A stretch of DNA of 64,000 bases from Cyanocohniella sp. LLY (GTDB lineage: Bacteria; Cyanobacteriota; Cyanobacteriia; Cyanobacteriales; Nostocaceae), in assembly GCA_022241785.1 (NCBI GenBank), contig JAKOMP010000006.1, positions 302 to 64,301 on the forward strand, in the 5' to 3' direction. The notes below the pieces were generated by a model. That model was not told the DNA's origin. It searched no databases and saw only the letters and a program-made list of their open reading frames with translations. A program made the translations under genes and the position numbers. Position 1 is the first letter of the stretch; every line of letters starts with the position of its first letter. This document shows positions 1 to 10,462 of this stretch, in pieces.

Positions 1-1
1 G

Positions 2-97
2 GGTGTTAGCCAGCAAGGGGAGTTGAAGATCAAGGTGCATCTACCAATTAAAAGTTCTAGGCGGATGCTGACTCATCCGGATAAGCAGCAAAAATAA
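2..97 (+). CDS. 3' end of a truncated CDS (unknown product)
   Basis: Open frame from window edge, GVSQQGELKIKVHLPIKSSRRMLTHPDKQQK then stop. Confidence 0.4.
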   Translation, partial: GVSQQGELKIKVHLPIKSSRRMLTHPDKQQK

Positions 98-735
98 TAG
101 CGACTGATACCAAGATAATTTGCGATACCTGCGGTAAGCTGTGCTAAATTTTCATGGATTTGACGCTCTCCTTGCTAGAAGTAAGGAGATTCACAACGTA
201 TCCCTATGGATGGGACATCGGACACAGCCCCACAGCACCAGTCAACATTAATCCTGTTTGCAGTCGGCTATTGAGAATTCGCTCTATTCCAAAGCTCTCA
301 CCCAGATTAATAGCGATCGCAAATTGTGCAAGAGAATATTCAAGAATCTCCCCTAGTGTTAAGTAGTAGTGTGCCAAGCTGATTCCCGGCGACATTTTTC
401 TGCCACTAGAAAGTATAAGTGGATGAGAGGGAACCTGTGAAAAAGGATGTTCATAGTTGGCATCAAGATTTAGTATTTCTTTACTTGACATCTTTCACCG
501 CGCAACAATTAAGTGCCTAACTATTACTCTAGTAATAGGGATAAGACTTGAGTACTAGCAATATAAGAAACTAAAAACATGATTAACTTGTCATAATGAA
601 AAATGAGCATTAGTTGAGCGAGCGTGACCATCGAGTATAAAATTATGCTCACAATAGATGTCTAAACATCGAAAACAACCCTTTTGAACATTGTTTGAGC
701 ATTTATGCAAGCAGGATGGCTAGAACCCTTGATTT

Positions 736-3252
736 ATGGAGTTTAATCAGGAATTTCACATTTCCGTAACCCCAGTAGGGCAAAATGATTACCTGGTACG
801 GACAGAACGCGTTGCGCCTGGGGTGCCATTGGCAGAAGAACTGGTAACTTGGCCTGTAGCTGAGTGGTTGACATCTGCTGGACATTTAATGAATGATCCA
901 TTGAAAGCAGTGTTGCAAGGAGAAGCTATCGCCAGAAACTCTGTCAACCTAGTGGCATTGGGACAGCAATTTTATAATGCGCTGTTTCAAGGTACTCTGC
1001 GAGACAGTTGGATTACTGCTCAAGGTATTGCCCAGAATCACCAACAAGTACTGCGTTTACGTTTGGGTTTAAAAGACATCAGGTTAGCACGTCTGCCGTG
1101 GGAAGTTATGCACGCAGGCGATCGCCCACTGGCTACTGGCCCTTATGTGGCTTTTTCTCGCTACCAAAGCGGAATAATGGCTCCATCCCGGTTACCATCC
1201 AGAAACAGAGCAAACCCAACGGCAACTGGTGGTGTGAAAGTCTTGATGGTGCTGGCTTCCCCTCCTGATCAAGTCCGCCTCGATCTGCTCAAACAAGAAG
1301 CTATTAAACTACAAACTGAACTACAGCGTCAAACGCCAAGAGCCGACGAAAGTGGTCAGTATCTTCCAGAAATCGAACTCACCCTCCTAGATCAACCAGG
1401 GCGAGAAGAATTGACGCAAGCTTTAGAACAAGGAAGATACCAAGTTTTACATTACTCAGGTCATAGTAACTTAGGGCCGAACGGCGGAGAAATTTATCTT
1501 GTCAGCAGAAGAACTGGCTTAACAGAAACCCTCAGTGGCGATGATTTAGCAGGCTTGCTGGTCAATAATAATATTCAAATGGCAGTGTTTAACTCCTGTT
1601 GGGGTACATACACAGCTACATCAGATCCCGTAGGAGATATGACGGGTGAACGTAACCTGACAGAAAGTTTAGTCAGGCGCGGGATTAAAAGCGTTTTGGC
1701 TATGTCAGAACGTATTCCCGATGAAGTAGCATTAACACTGACACAGTTGTTTTACCGCAATCTCAGTCAAGGATATCCCATAGATTTATGCGTAAGCCGG
1801 GTACGTCAGGGATTAATTTCTGCTTATGGTTCCCCCCAATCCTACTGGGCATTACCGATTTTATATCTTCAACAAGATTTTGATGGTCTGTTGTCTCCAG
1901 ACACATCTTTAAGTGCAGAATCAATTAATGGATATAATCACAATCCCCCTGTGAAGGTAAACCCTACTGCTATGTACTTGGCAATGGTAGATGAGACAGA
2001 TATACCTTTACCAGTGGAAGAGATGATGCCCTCTGGCTTAGGTCATGATCTTTCAGGGATGGATTGGCTAGGGGAAGAGACATGGGGCGATCTAGTTGAT
2101 GAAATTGAGTATGATGATGATCCTAATTACGCAGAAGATTCAGCCCTAGTTTCAGATTTGTTTCGTCAGCTAGATAACCAAAAAGCAGCAAATAAGCGAT
2201 TTCCTGACAGTGAAGAATTTGTAGAACCAATTAGAGATGATGATTTTCCAGAAGAACAGACTTCCGAACAGATTATTCCCCTGAATAGACAAGTAAATTT
2301 GTGGGGAGACATCCCAGATAACATCACCGAAGCTACCCGCAATTTTCAACAAGAAACAGAGAATAATCCCCTCAGGCGATCGCAACCCCCATCAAGACTG
2401 CGGCCCCCAGATCGTTATCAACTCAGGCTATGGCCTGTGTTGGGTATTCTCGGAGCCATTGCGATCGCCTCCTTAATCGGCTGGGGTTGGTGGTGGCGAA
2501 ATCAGCAAGTATCAGTATTACGTGACATCCCACCCATTCCTACCCCATCTCTACCCGCCCCCGAACAGCCACCTATCGACATCAATGAAGCGCCCACGGG
2601 AATAGTCACCACCACAGCTATGGAAAAAATCAGCCAGGGAGACTTATCAGCTGGTTTAGAAGCGGTAGAAGTACTACTTAATCGGGGGATACTTCCTGCG
2701 GCTCTAGCTACTCTAGACTTAGTACCACCAAAGCAAGCAGATGATCCCAAAGTTAACTTTTTGCGGGGCCGATTAGCCTGGCAGTTTGTCCAGATAGGAG
2801 ATAAAAAATATAGTATTGATGATGCCCGTCGTTATTGGGAAAGTGCTGTTAAATCTGATCCAGATTCAGCTGCGTATACTAACGCTTTGGGTTTTGCCCA
2901 CTACGCAGAAGGCAATTTAAATCGAGCCAATGACTCTTGGTTCAGAGCTTTAAATTTAGCTCTCAACCAGCAAAATACGGCTTCTACTACACCAGTATCT
3001 TCTATACAAAAAACAATACCACAAGAAGCTTTAACTGCCTACGCTGGTTTAGCTCTGGGGCTATATAAATCTGCATATAATCAACCTGCTAATAATAAAC
3101 AAAGACAATATATTAATGAAGCCATCAAATTACGGCAAATGGTCATTAAGGATGATCCTGTAAATTTCCAAATCAATCAATTAAGTCAAAATTGGTTATG
3201 GACAGAACAGGCAATTAAAGATTGGCAATCACTCCTGCGGGCGGAGAGTTGA
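736..3252 (+). CDS. CHAT-domain (caspase-like) protein with a TM segment and C-terminal TPR-like region
   Basis: HYSGHSN and FNSCWG motifs typical of the CHAT His/Cys dyad; TM LWPVLGILGAIAIASLIGWGWWW; C-terminal TPR-like helices. Confidence 0.85.
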   Translation: MEFNQEFHISVTPVGQNDYLVRTERVAPGVPLAEELVTWPVAEWLTSAGHLMNDPLKAVLQGEAIARNSVNLVALGQQFYNALFQGTLRDSWITAQGIAQNHQQVLRLRLGLKDIRLARLPWEVMHAGDRPLATGPYVAFSRYQSGIMAPSRLPSRNRANPTATGGVKVLMVLASPPDQVRLDLLKQEAIKLQTELQRQTPRADESGQYLPEIELTLLDQPGREELTQALEQGRYQVLHYSGHSNLGPNGGEIYLVSRRTGLTETLSGDDLAGLLVNNNIQMAVFNSCWGTYTATSDPVGDMTGERNLTESLVRRGIKSVLAMSERIPDEVALTLTQLFYRNLSQGYPIDLCVSRVRQGLISAYGSPQSYWALPILYLQQDFDGLLSPDTSLSAESINGYNHNPPVKVNPTAMYLAMVDETDIPLPVEEMMPSGLGHDLSGMDWLGEETWGDLVDEIEYDDDPNYAEDSALVSDLFRQLDNQKAANKRFPDSEEFVEPIRDDDFPEEQTSEQIIPLNRQVNLWGDIPDNITEATRNFQQETENNPLRRSQPPSRLRPPDRYQLRLWPVLGILGAIAIASLIGWGWWWRNQQVSVLRDIPPIPTPSLPAPEQPPIDINEAPTGIVTTTAMEKISQGDLSAGLEAVEVLLNRGILPAALATLDLVPPKQADDPKVNFLRGRLAWQFVQIGDKKYSIDDARRYWESAVKSDPDSAAYTNALGFAHYAEGNLNRANDSWFRALNLALNQQNTASTTPVSSIQKTIPQEALTAYAGLALGLYKSAYNQPANNKQRQYINEAIKLRQMVIKDDPVNFQINQLSQNWLWTEQAIKDWQSLLRAES

Positions 3253-3253
3253 G

Positions 3254-3335
3254 GGAAATGGGGAGATGAAGGAGATGAAGGAGATGAGGGAGATGGGGAG
3301 ATGGGGAAGATGAGGGAGATGAGGGAGATAAAAAC
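3254..3335. repeat. Short tandem GGAGATGA/GGGAGATG repeats
   Basis: gggagatgaaggagatgaaggagatgagggagatggggagatgggg... Confidence 0.8.
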
Positions 3336-3413
3336 AAAGATGTTGGTACTCACTGAAAATCTTTCCCCCCTGCACCCTGCTCCCCTGGTCCCCTGCTTCT
3401 TCCCCAGTCCCCT

Positions 3414-3989
3414 CTACTGCAACTTTTCTAGTTGTGCCAAAACTTCTGTACTGTGAACAGATGGGTTGACTTTGACGAAAGTTTCACGCAGAATACCTTC
3501 TGGATCGATGATGAAACTGTGACGCATAGATACAAAACCGATCCAAGAACCATAAGCTTTACTTACCTCTCCTGTGGTATCAGCTAACAGAGGAAATTTT
3601 AGCCCCTCTGAATCACAAAATTCGGCATGAGAATCAATATCATCGGCACTTACACCAATAATCTGGGCATTTTTTTCGATGTATTTGGGTAAATCCTGCT
3701 GAAAACGACGAGCTTCAATGGTGCAACCAGAGGTGAAATCTTTGGGATAAAAATATAGTACTACCCACTGACCACGCAAGTCAGAGAGAGAAATTTTGCC
3801 ATTTCCAGTATTGGTTGGCAATGTAAACTCTGGTGCGGGCTGATTAAGTTGGGGGAGTTTGCCACCCAGAGCATGAGCATCGGGAGTAAGATGCAACCAA
3901 CTCATGACAGCAAAACAACTGGCAAATAATAAATTTAAAAAAGTGCGCCGAGAAATCATGGTGCAAACAAAAATTACAACTTTACACAA
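3414..3989 (-). CDS. Peroxiredoxin (PrxQ/BCP-like) with signal peptide
   Basis: FTLPTNTGNGKISLSDLRGQWVVLYFYPKDFTSGCTIEARRFQ. Confidence 0.9.
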   Translation of the reverse strand: MCKVVIFVCTMISRRTFLNLLFASCFAVMSWLHLTPDAHALGGKLPQLNQPAPEFTLPTNTGNGKISLSDLRGQWVVLYFYPKDFTSGCTIEARRFQQDLPKYIEKNAQIIGVSADDIDSHAEFCDSEGLKFPLLADTTGEVSKAYGSWIGFVSMRHSFIIDPEGILRETFVKVNPSVHSTEVLAQLEKLQ

Positions 3990-3991
3990 GT

Positions 3992-4264
3992 TTACAATTC
4001 TTGGTTACCTAACTCCTGTTTTGGTTCTACATGAGATTCTATTGGCGTATCTGTGCTTTCAATGTATTGGCTATCTAACAGAAAAGCTCCTTTAGTAAAA
4101 CGGATACCCCAATACCCACCAGGACGACGGTCAAGAACTATACCTTCTTCGCCAATGCTAATTACATCTGGAGGGCGTAGCATGGGCATAGGGTCTGCTG
4201 TTTTGACGTAGGGCGGTAGTGCTACGACTCGGACTGTACTACCAATAGTAAATTCTTGAGACAT
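3992..4264 (-). CDS. sipA: SipA-like (DUF3148) NblS-interacting regulator
   Basis: VKTADPMPMLRPPDVISIGEEGIVLDRRPGGYWGIRFTKGAFLLDSQYIE. Confidence 0.75.
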   Translation of the reverse strand: MSQEFTIGSTVRVVALPPYVKTADPMPMLRPPDVISIGEEGIVLDRRPGGYWGIRFTKGAFLLDSQYIESTDTPIESHVEPKQELGNQEL

Positions 4265-4344
4265 TTTAAAAGCGCCAGGAGTTTTGATTAACTAATAACT
4301 TAAACTCCTAACTTTTACTAGGGGTTAGCCTAATTTTTTTATTG

Positions 4345-4517
4345 TAGGACTTACGCAACTGGCATATTATTTTAAGTTTGTAGTGAGGACTTTAGTCCTC
4401 TCTGCGAGACGCTCCGCGGTAAGCGCAGCTATGCCCGCAGGGCTTTACAAGATAAGGGCTTAAGCCCTTACTACAAGCAAAAAATTTTTATTTTTCGTGA
4501 CACTTGTGTAAGTCCTG
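4345..4517. mobile_element. MITE-like element with 13-bp imperfect TIRs and a possible 5-bp TSD (TATTG), carrying a nested inverted-repeat element (4380-4474)
   Basis: AGGACTTACGCAA ... TTGTGTAAGTCCT; TATTG at 4340-4344 and 4518-4522; inner GTAGTGAGGACTTTAGTCCTC...AAGCCCTTACTAC. Confidence 0.65.
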
Positions 4518-4724
4518 TATTGGATGTGTGGGAAATGGGAAAAGGAGAGGGGATGGCATGATTTCCCCTACTCCCATCTTCTGCAAGAAGTTTTGTAAAA
4601 AATTGAATAGAGTAAGTTGGCGTGTCAGTCCGGACTTTACTAATTTTTTTATACAGATTCAGATTCAGATGCTGTGATGAGATGGGCTGCTAGCTATACC
4701 CACCCCAGACTTGATAAATCGGGA

Positions 4725-5234
4725 TTACTGAGAATTGCGTTGCTGACGGCGCGATCGCATATTTTGTTGCATTTCTTGTAGTTGTTGCCGCTGTTGAGGG
4801 TTGAGGACGGCTAACATTTGTTGTTTAGATGTCTCACGAATTTGACGCATTTGAGTTTGTTGTTGTGGAGTCAGATTCAAGTTAGTCCAACCTTTCTGTG
4901 GACGCTGACCTTGACCTGCTTGGCGTTGACCTTGACCTGATTGGCGTTGCGCCTGACGTGCTTGTTGTGCAGCTGCCAATGTTGCTTTTTGTTCTGCGGT
5001 CAGAAGTGCCTCAATTTGGGACCGGGTATTGGTTTGAATCGTCTCCATTTGGGATTTTTGAGCATCCGTTAGTTCTAACCTTGACCAACCAGCACCTTTT
5101 TGACCTTTTTCAGGTCTGGCATTTTGTGCCAGTTGAGGTGAAAAGGATCTCATTTGTGCTTGAACAGCAAAAGGGGTTGCAGTTAAGGTGAGAGCAACTG
5201 CTCCAGCTAGTAGTGATAATGGCTTGAATTTCAT
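4725..5234 (-). CDS. Spy/CpxP-like periplasmic LTxxQ-motif protein
   Basis: Signal peptide; LTDAQKSQM and LTPQQQTQM repeats, Q-rich. Confidence 0.7.
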   Translation of the reverse strand: MKFKPLSLLAGAVALTLTATPFAVQAQMRSFSPQLAQNARPEKGQKGAGWSRLELTDAQKSQMETIQTNTRSQIEALLTAEQKATLAAAQQARQAQRQSGQGQRQAGQGQRPQKGWTNLNLTPQQQTQMRQIRETSKQQMLAVLNPQQRQQLQEMQQNMRSRRQQRNSQ

Positions 5235-5469
5235 CTAATTATCTCGTTTGGTTTCCTGGTTGGATGTCACCATCATAAGAAATCATTCATGGGAGCTACA
5301 TGAGGCGAAAGTCATGATTATACCCATGACTAAAGTCATGATCTAATTTTGAAAAATTTAACTTGTAATTACTGATCAAATACAGTAAAGATAGAAAATA
5401 TCTTTAATTGATTAAGTTTTCATTCAATTCACATCTTAATGATGCTAAAAATCTTTAAAAATCTAGAAA

Positions 5470-6687
5470 TTGCCATATATGAGCCGTCCTATTCAAATTA
5501 ATAATCATCCTTTTCGGTTTCTGCTGTATTTAGAGTGGGTATTACTAGCGATCGCAGTTATCACAGCCGCGTTACCATCACCTTCACCACGGTTTACAAC
5601 TAAGGTTCCTGAACTGACTATTTTTAGTCTAGTTTTTTTTGGGTTAATGGGTTTGAGATTACCCACTGCTAACTATTTTAGTAAAATTTTTTATACAGCT
5701 ATTGAAATTTTTTTAATTACCACAACAGGATTCTTTGGGGGGAGAATTGCTAGGCTTTTTCCTTTTTTATATATTATTTTAGTAACTCGTAGTTGTTTGA
5801 TTTTTCAGTTACCTGGCCGTTTGGTAGTTACAAGTTTATCGTTTAGTTTATTTTTATTAACACTACGATATCGCTTACCTAGAGCTGTTTTACCACCACA
5901 TGCTCAAGAGCGATTGCGATTTTTTCCCCTCAGTTTAGCGTTGATATTCGGCTTAAGTTTAATTTTTATCTTGCTATTAATGAATACAGTAATCTCTGAA
6001 CGTCAAAGCCGCGAAAAATTAGCGATCGCTAACGAAAAACTGCGCCAATATGCTTTAAAAATTGAGAATCAGGCTACCCTTGAAGAACGCAATCGTATTG
6101 CTCGTGAAATCCATGATTCATTAGGACATTCTTTAACAGCTTTGAATTTACAATTAGAAACTGCCTTAAAACTGTGGACATCTAATCCAGACAAAGCTCA
6201 GACATTTTTAGCAAGAGCTAAAGAACTGGGGTCTAAATCACTCAACGATGTGCGTCAATCTGTTTCTACTATGCGTTCTCATCCTTTACAAGAGCAATCT
6301 TTAGAGCAGGCGATCACTATTCTTTTAGAAGATTTTTACCGCTCCAATGGGATATCACCAATTTGCCAAATAAATTTAGAATATTCTTTACCTGCTGACA
6401 TTATTATATCTATTTATCGGATTATCCAGGAATCTTTAACAAATATTTCTAAATATGCAGATGCATCGGAAGTAAAACTAAATTTAACTACAACTAAAAG
6501 TAGTTTTCGCTTGATAATTCAAGATAATGGTAAAGGTTTTTATGTTAAGCAAAATACGACTGGTTTTGGATTGCAAAGTATGCGCGATCGCACCTTAGCA
6601 TTAGGAGGAGAATTTAATATTAATAGTTCTCCTGGTTCTGGTTGTGAAATTATAGTTGATATTCCCTTGTTGAGATTGACACAATGA
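5470..6687 (+). CDS. Sensor histidine kinase, NarL/DesK-type (HisKA_3)
   Basis: [26 protein letters not shown]-terminal TM helices; HATPase DNGKGF...[10 protein letters not shown]. Confidence 0.92.
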   Translation: MPYMSRPIQINNHPFRFLLYLEWVLLAIAVITAALPSPSPRFTTKVPELTIFSLVFFGLMGLRLPTANYFSKIFYTAIEIFLITTTGFFGGRIARLFPFLYIILVTRSCLIFQLPGRLVVTSLSFSLFLLTLRYRLPRAVLPPHAQERLRFFPLSLALIFGLSLIFILLLMNTVISERQSREKLAIANEKLRQYALKIENQATLEERNRIAREIHDSLGHSLTALNLQLETALKLWTSNPDKAQTFLARAKELGSKSLNDVRQSVSTMRSHPLQEQSLEQAITILLEDFYRSNGISPICQINLEYSLPADIIISIYRIIQESLTNISKYADASEVKLNLTTTKSSFRLIIQDNGKGFYVKQNTTGFGLQSMRDRTLALGGEFNINSSPGSGCEIIVDIPLLRLTQ

Positions 6688-7346
6688 TTAAAGTTTTACT
6701 GGTAGATGACCAAAATTTAATTCGTCAGGGATTAAAGGCATTATTAGAACTAGAAGCAGATTTAGAGATTATAGGTGAAGCAGAGAACGGTGAACAGGCA
6801 GTTGATTTGAGTACCCAGCTACAACCAGATGTGATATTAATGGATATTAGAATGCCCATTATGGATGGCGTAGCAGCTACACGAGCAATTCAAAAATCTT
6901 GTCCAGGAATCAAAATTTTAGTATTGACTACTTTTGATGATGATGAATATATAACCGCAGCTTTAAAAAATGGCGCAATGGGTTATTTATTAAAAGATAC
7001 ACCATCGGAAGAATTAGCTGTTGCTATTCGTGCAGTGCATAAGGGCTATACACAACTAGGCCCCGGAATTATCAAAAAACTGGTAACTCAATTTTCTCCA
7101 GTTACAGCAACCCAATTACCTCCTGTACCACCTAGTTTATCTGAACTTACTCCCAGAGAAAAAGAGGTATTACAGTTAATTGCTACAGGTGCTAATAACA
7201 GGGAAATTGCTCAACAATTATATATTTCTGAGGGAACTGTTAAAAATCATGTGACGAATATTTTAAATAGGTTAAATTTGCGCGATCGCACTCAAGCGGC
7301 TATTATTGCTAATACGTTTTTAGGATATTTAGAACAAAATAGTTAA
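6684..7346 (+). CDS. NarL/LuxR-family response regulator
   Basis: REC domain and [36 protein letters not shown]; overlaps the kinase by 4 nt. Confidence 0.95.
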   Translation: MIKVLLVDDQNLIRQGLKALLELEADLEIIGEAENGEQAVDLSTQLQPDVILMDIRMPIMDGVAATRAIQKSCPGIKILVLTTFDDDEYITAALKNGAMGYLLKDTPSEELAVAIRAVHKGYTQLGPGIIKKLVTQFSPVTATQLPPVPPSLSELTPREKEVLQLIATGANNREIAQQLYISEGTVKNHVTNILNRLNLRDRTQAAIIANTFLGYLEQNS

Positions 7347-7399
7347 TAGTAATTTGTACTGTTTCACCACAGTTTAGATGCAGGCGATCGCCAAGTACA

Positions 7400-7825
7400 T
7401 CAATTAAATAATGCTAAACATTCATCTTTTAAAATCCCTCTTGTCACCTTGATATTTCTAAATGATTTAGCAATCACCTCTTCACAAGAAATATCAATTT
7501 GTGATTGATTGACCGAGACTAAATCTTGAATTGAAGCACCATAGATAATTTCCGATATTCCTGACCACACACAAGCAGTGGCACACATGGGACAAGGTTC
7601 ACCAGTTGTATATATGCTATAACCTTCGAGAGAGGGGCTTTTAAGTTTAGCTGTTAAACTACGAATAACATTGATTTCTGCATGGGCTGAGGGATCACAA
7701 TCTTGGTTCACAGTATTATGAGCTACAGCAACTACTTCGTTATTTTTAACAATTACTGCACCATAAGGCGCATCCCCTTTTTTAGCTGCTTCTAATGCTA
7801 GGCGCATAAAATATTCTTGGTTCAT
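7400..7825 (-). CDS. Nucleoside/guanine deaminase-like CMP/dCMP deaminase family protein
   Basis: HAEINVIR and PCPMCATAC zinc-binding motifs. Confidence 0.85.
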   Translation of the reverse strand: MNQEYFMRLALEAAKKGDAPYGAVIVKNNEVVAVAHNTVNQDCDPSAHAEINVIRSLTAKLKSPSLEGYSIYTTGEPCPMCATACVWSGISEIIYGASIQDLVSVNQSQIDISCEEVIAKSFRNIKVTRGILKDECLALFN

Positions 7826-7885
7826 CTGAATTAAGAACTTCTCCAGGATAAATGTTAATAATATAGCATTGCTACTGTGAGTTAT

Positions 7886-8009
7886 CCGACTTTTCAGGTC
7901 ATGTAGAAAAGTCCAGGAAAAATCTAACTTCTAAATCAGGAATTCAAAGTCTCTCTCCTCGCAGGAGAGAGATTTAGAGAGAGGTTTTCCAGATACCGTG
8001 AAAAGTTAG
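7886..8009. mobile_element. Internally deleted MITE copy (family A) with 9-bp TSD GTGAGTTAT
   Basis: Left end ccgacttttcaggtcatgtagaaaag; right end ggttttccagataccgtgaaaagttag; gtgagttat at 7877-7885 and 8010-8018. Confidence 0.8.
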
Positions 8010-8033
8010 GTGAGTTATGGGTAATATATTAGA

Positions 8034-8822
8034 TTGATGAATATGTTACTAAGCAGACAAGAAACAGAATTTTACCTAAAAGACCTAGAAACACCAACGG
8101 GTAAAGCGATTAATTTAACTCTTGCAGCTTTGGTGTTACTATCATCAGGAATTTTCGTGGCCGAAACTTATAATATTCCTGATGCTATTCGGTTCCAGTT
8201 AGATGTCATCGACACTATTATAGTGATAATTTTTGCTGGAGAATATGTACTACGTCTGTGGAGTTCAGAAAATAAATTTAAATATATTTTTAGCTTTTAC
8301 TCAATTATTGATTTAATAGCAATTTTGCCATTTTTTTTAGGAGCAGTTGATATCAGATTTATTCGCCTACTGCGATGGTTTAGGATTTTACGATTAATTA
8401 GGTTAATAGACAAAAAATTTTTATTTGGCACTATTACCACCGAAGATGGTGTGATTTTCGCACAAATTTTATTTACTTTATTTGCCATTATATTTGTTTA
8501 CTCTGGCTTAATTTATCAAGTCGAACATCCAGTTAATCCTCATGTTTTTGCCACTTTTTTAGATGCGTTTTATTTTTCTGTTGTCACCATGACAACTGTA
8601 GGATTTGGTGATGTGACACCAATTTCCGAATTAGGTCGTCTATTAACAGTATTAATGATTTTAACAGGTGTTGCTTTGATTCCTTGGCAAGTAGGAGATT
8701 TAATTAAACGATTAGTCAAAACTGCCAATCAGGTAGAAATTGTTTGTTCAGGTTGTGGCTTGAAGTTTCATGATGTGGATGCTGGGTTTTGTAAAAGATG
8801 TGGGGCTAAACTAGGTGAATAA
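8034..8822 (+). CDS. Voltage-gated ion channel (K+-type) with C-terminal zinc ribbon
   Basis: Selectivity filter TMTTVGFGD; S4-like RFIRLLRWFRILRLIRL; CSGCGLKFHDVDAGFCKRCGAKL. Confidence 0.88.
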   Translation: MMNMLLSRQETEFYLKDLETPTGKAINLTLAALVLLSSGIFVAETYNIPDAIRFQLDVIDTIIVIIFAGEYVLRLWSSENKFKYIFSFYSIIDLIAILPFFLGAVDIRFIRLLRWFRILRLIRLIDKKFLFGTITTEDGVIFAQILFTLFAIIFVYSGLIYQVEHPVNPHVFATFLDAFYFSVVTMTTVGFGDVTPISELGRLLTVLMILTGVALIPWQVGDLIKRLVKTANQVEIVCSGCGLKFHDVDAGFCKRCGAKLGE

Positions 8823-8914
8823 TCACTGCTATTTTAAGCTCCCCGATTTCTTGTAGACACCCGCAGAACCGGGTAGAAGTCGGGGAGATGTATGTTGATA
8901 AATTGCCCCAATTT

Positions 8915-9940
8915 TTAGGGTGGACTTAACCTTTTTTGTTGATGACTGCGGGGAATCATCTCATATGCTGCTTTATTTCCATAAATATAGCGTTGCACCC
9001 GACGATTGAGAATACTGGGAATTTGGCTCAATAAATGGACGAAAAAATAGGGGTTGCGTACCATTTCTCTCAAACTTCTTTGCCATTTACGCTGTTTGAG
9101 TGATTCTACAACACGGTAATAAGCTAAATTCTTGTTTAAAACAGCAAGATTTTTCAAAAAAGCCCGGGCTAGCGAAGTTTGTTTGTCAATGCCATTTTGC
9201 TTTAAAAAAGCTTCGATTGCCTGACAATCTTGCTCAATACGGTTGACTTTAGGCGAATAAACCAGAGAACCTGTACGGGAGCGGTAAAAATAATATGGTT
9301 CTGGTACGAGAAAAAAACTAGCTCCTTTGATTAGACATTCCATGACTAACCAAAAATCTTGGGTTACTTTAATGCTGGGATCATATTCAATATGATGTTG
9401 CAACAGAAAATCTCGCCGGAATAAAGGTTTGGATAAGCCTAGATGCAATCCCTGTTGTCCATAGACATCGGTTTCTACAAAAAATACCGGATCTATTTGC
9501 TTGATAGTGTCAATGACATCTCCACTTTCGTTAATTAGTGTACTCCAGGGAGCATCTTCGCCGTCTCGAATCAGAAATAGATCATCAGCAACCATATCTG
9601 CATTCTTGGACTCTGCTACCTGTAAAAGCTTTTCCAGCCGTTTAGGAGCATACCAATCATCTGAGTCTAAAACGGCAATCCATTTTCCTGTAGCTTCCCT
9701 TAATGCTCGATTGCGCGTCCCACCGGCTCCCAGATTTTGTGGATTAACAAAAACTTTTAGTCGTTCATCTTTAAAGCTTCTAGCTACCTCTGCTGTCCCA
9801 TCAGTTGATGCGTCATCTACTACAATTACTTCGATATTGTGGAGAGTTTGCCCCAATACCGACTTTATTGTTTTAGAAATATAGGCTGCTGTATTGTAAG
9901 CAGGGATAATAACAGATATTTCTGGATTCATGTTAGACAC
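8915..9940 (-). CDS. Family 2 glycosyltransferase
   Basis: SVIIPAYNTAAYISKTIKSVLGQTLHNIEVIVVDDASTDGT...LDSDDWY. Confidence 0.93.
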   Translation of the reverse strand: MSNMNPEISVIIPAYNTAAYISKTIKSVLGQTLHNIEVIVVDDASTDGTAEVARSFKDERLKVFVNPQNLGAGGTRNRALREATGKWIAVLDSDDWYAPKRLEKLLQVAESKNADMVADDLFLIRDGEDAPWSTLINESGDVIDTIKQIDPVFFVETDVYGQQGLHLGLSKPLFRRDFLLQHHIEYDPSIKVTQDFWLVMECLIKGASFFLVPEPYYFYRSRTGSLVYSPKVNRIEQDCQAIEAFLKQNGIDKQTSLARAFLKNLAVLNKNLAYYRVVESLKQRKWQRSLREMVRNPYFFVHLLSQIPSILNRRVQRYIYGNKAAYEMIPRSHQQKRLSPP

Positions 9941-10462
9941 TGGCCAATTAATTTTGTACCAATCAAGTTTTATCTACATAGGAATTTCCCAATAAAAAAA
10001 TATCCAATATTCTCTAGTGGGATGGATGTTACAGCCGCTTACAGCTAATACCCGCTCTGAATATCAGACGGGTGAAGATGCCTACTTTGAAAAATGAATA
10101 ATTTAATTTTCGGAAATCCTTTGTGCTTAATAGATTAACGTAAGTAGTACCGTTAGTTTTTAATTTTTCTGTTAGTTTTTACGCATTTTATTAGTTTTTG
10201 TTGAAGAACGATGTTTTTAGGCAATGAGGCCTTATCTACCGCAAAGACTGCAACAAGCCGGAGATAATTACCCAGACTTGTGACAACGACAACCTTTTCG
10301 GGAATGCATCTGCTTACTCTGGTAGTAAATATGGCAAATGAAGTTTTAGTTTTAGCGAACTGACAAAAGCCCTCCGGGCATCCAAGAAACAGCGCTTGCG
10401 CTATCGCTACCTATTTTAATGGTTAGAGCTAAGATGGCTATGTATTTTTTGGCAGTATAAAT

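Noticed and set aside
204-491. 95-aa minus-strand ORF near the window start
   Set aside because: No recognisable family and an overlapping plus ORF; insufficient evidence to call a gene.
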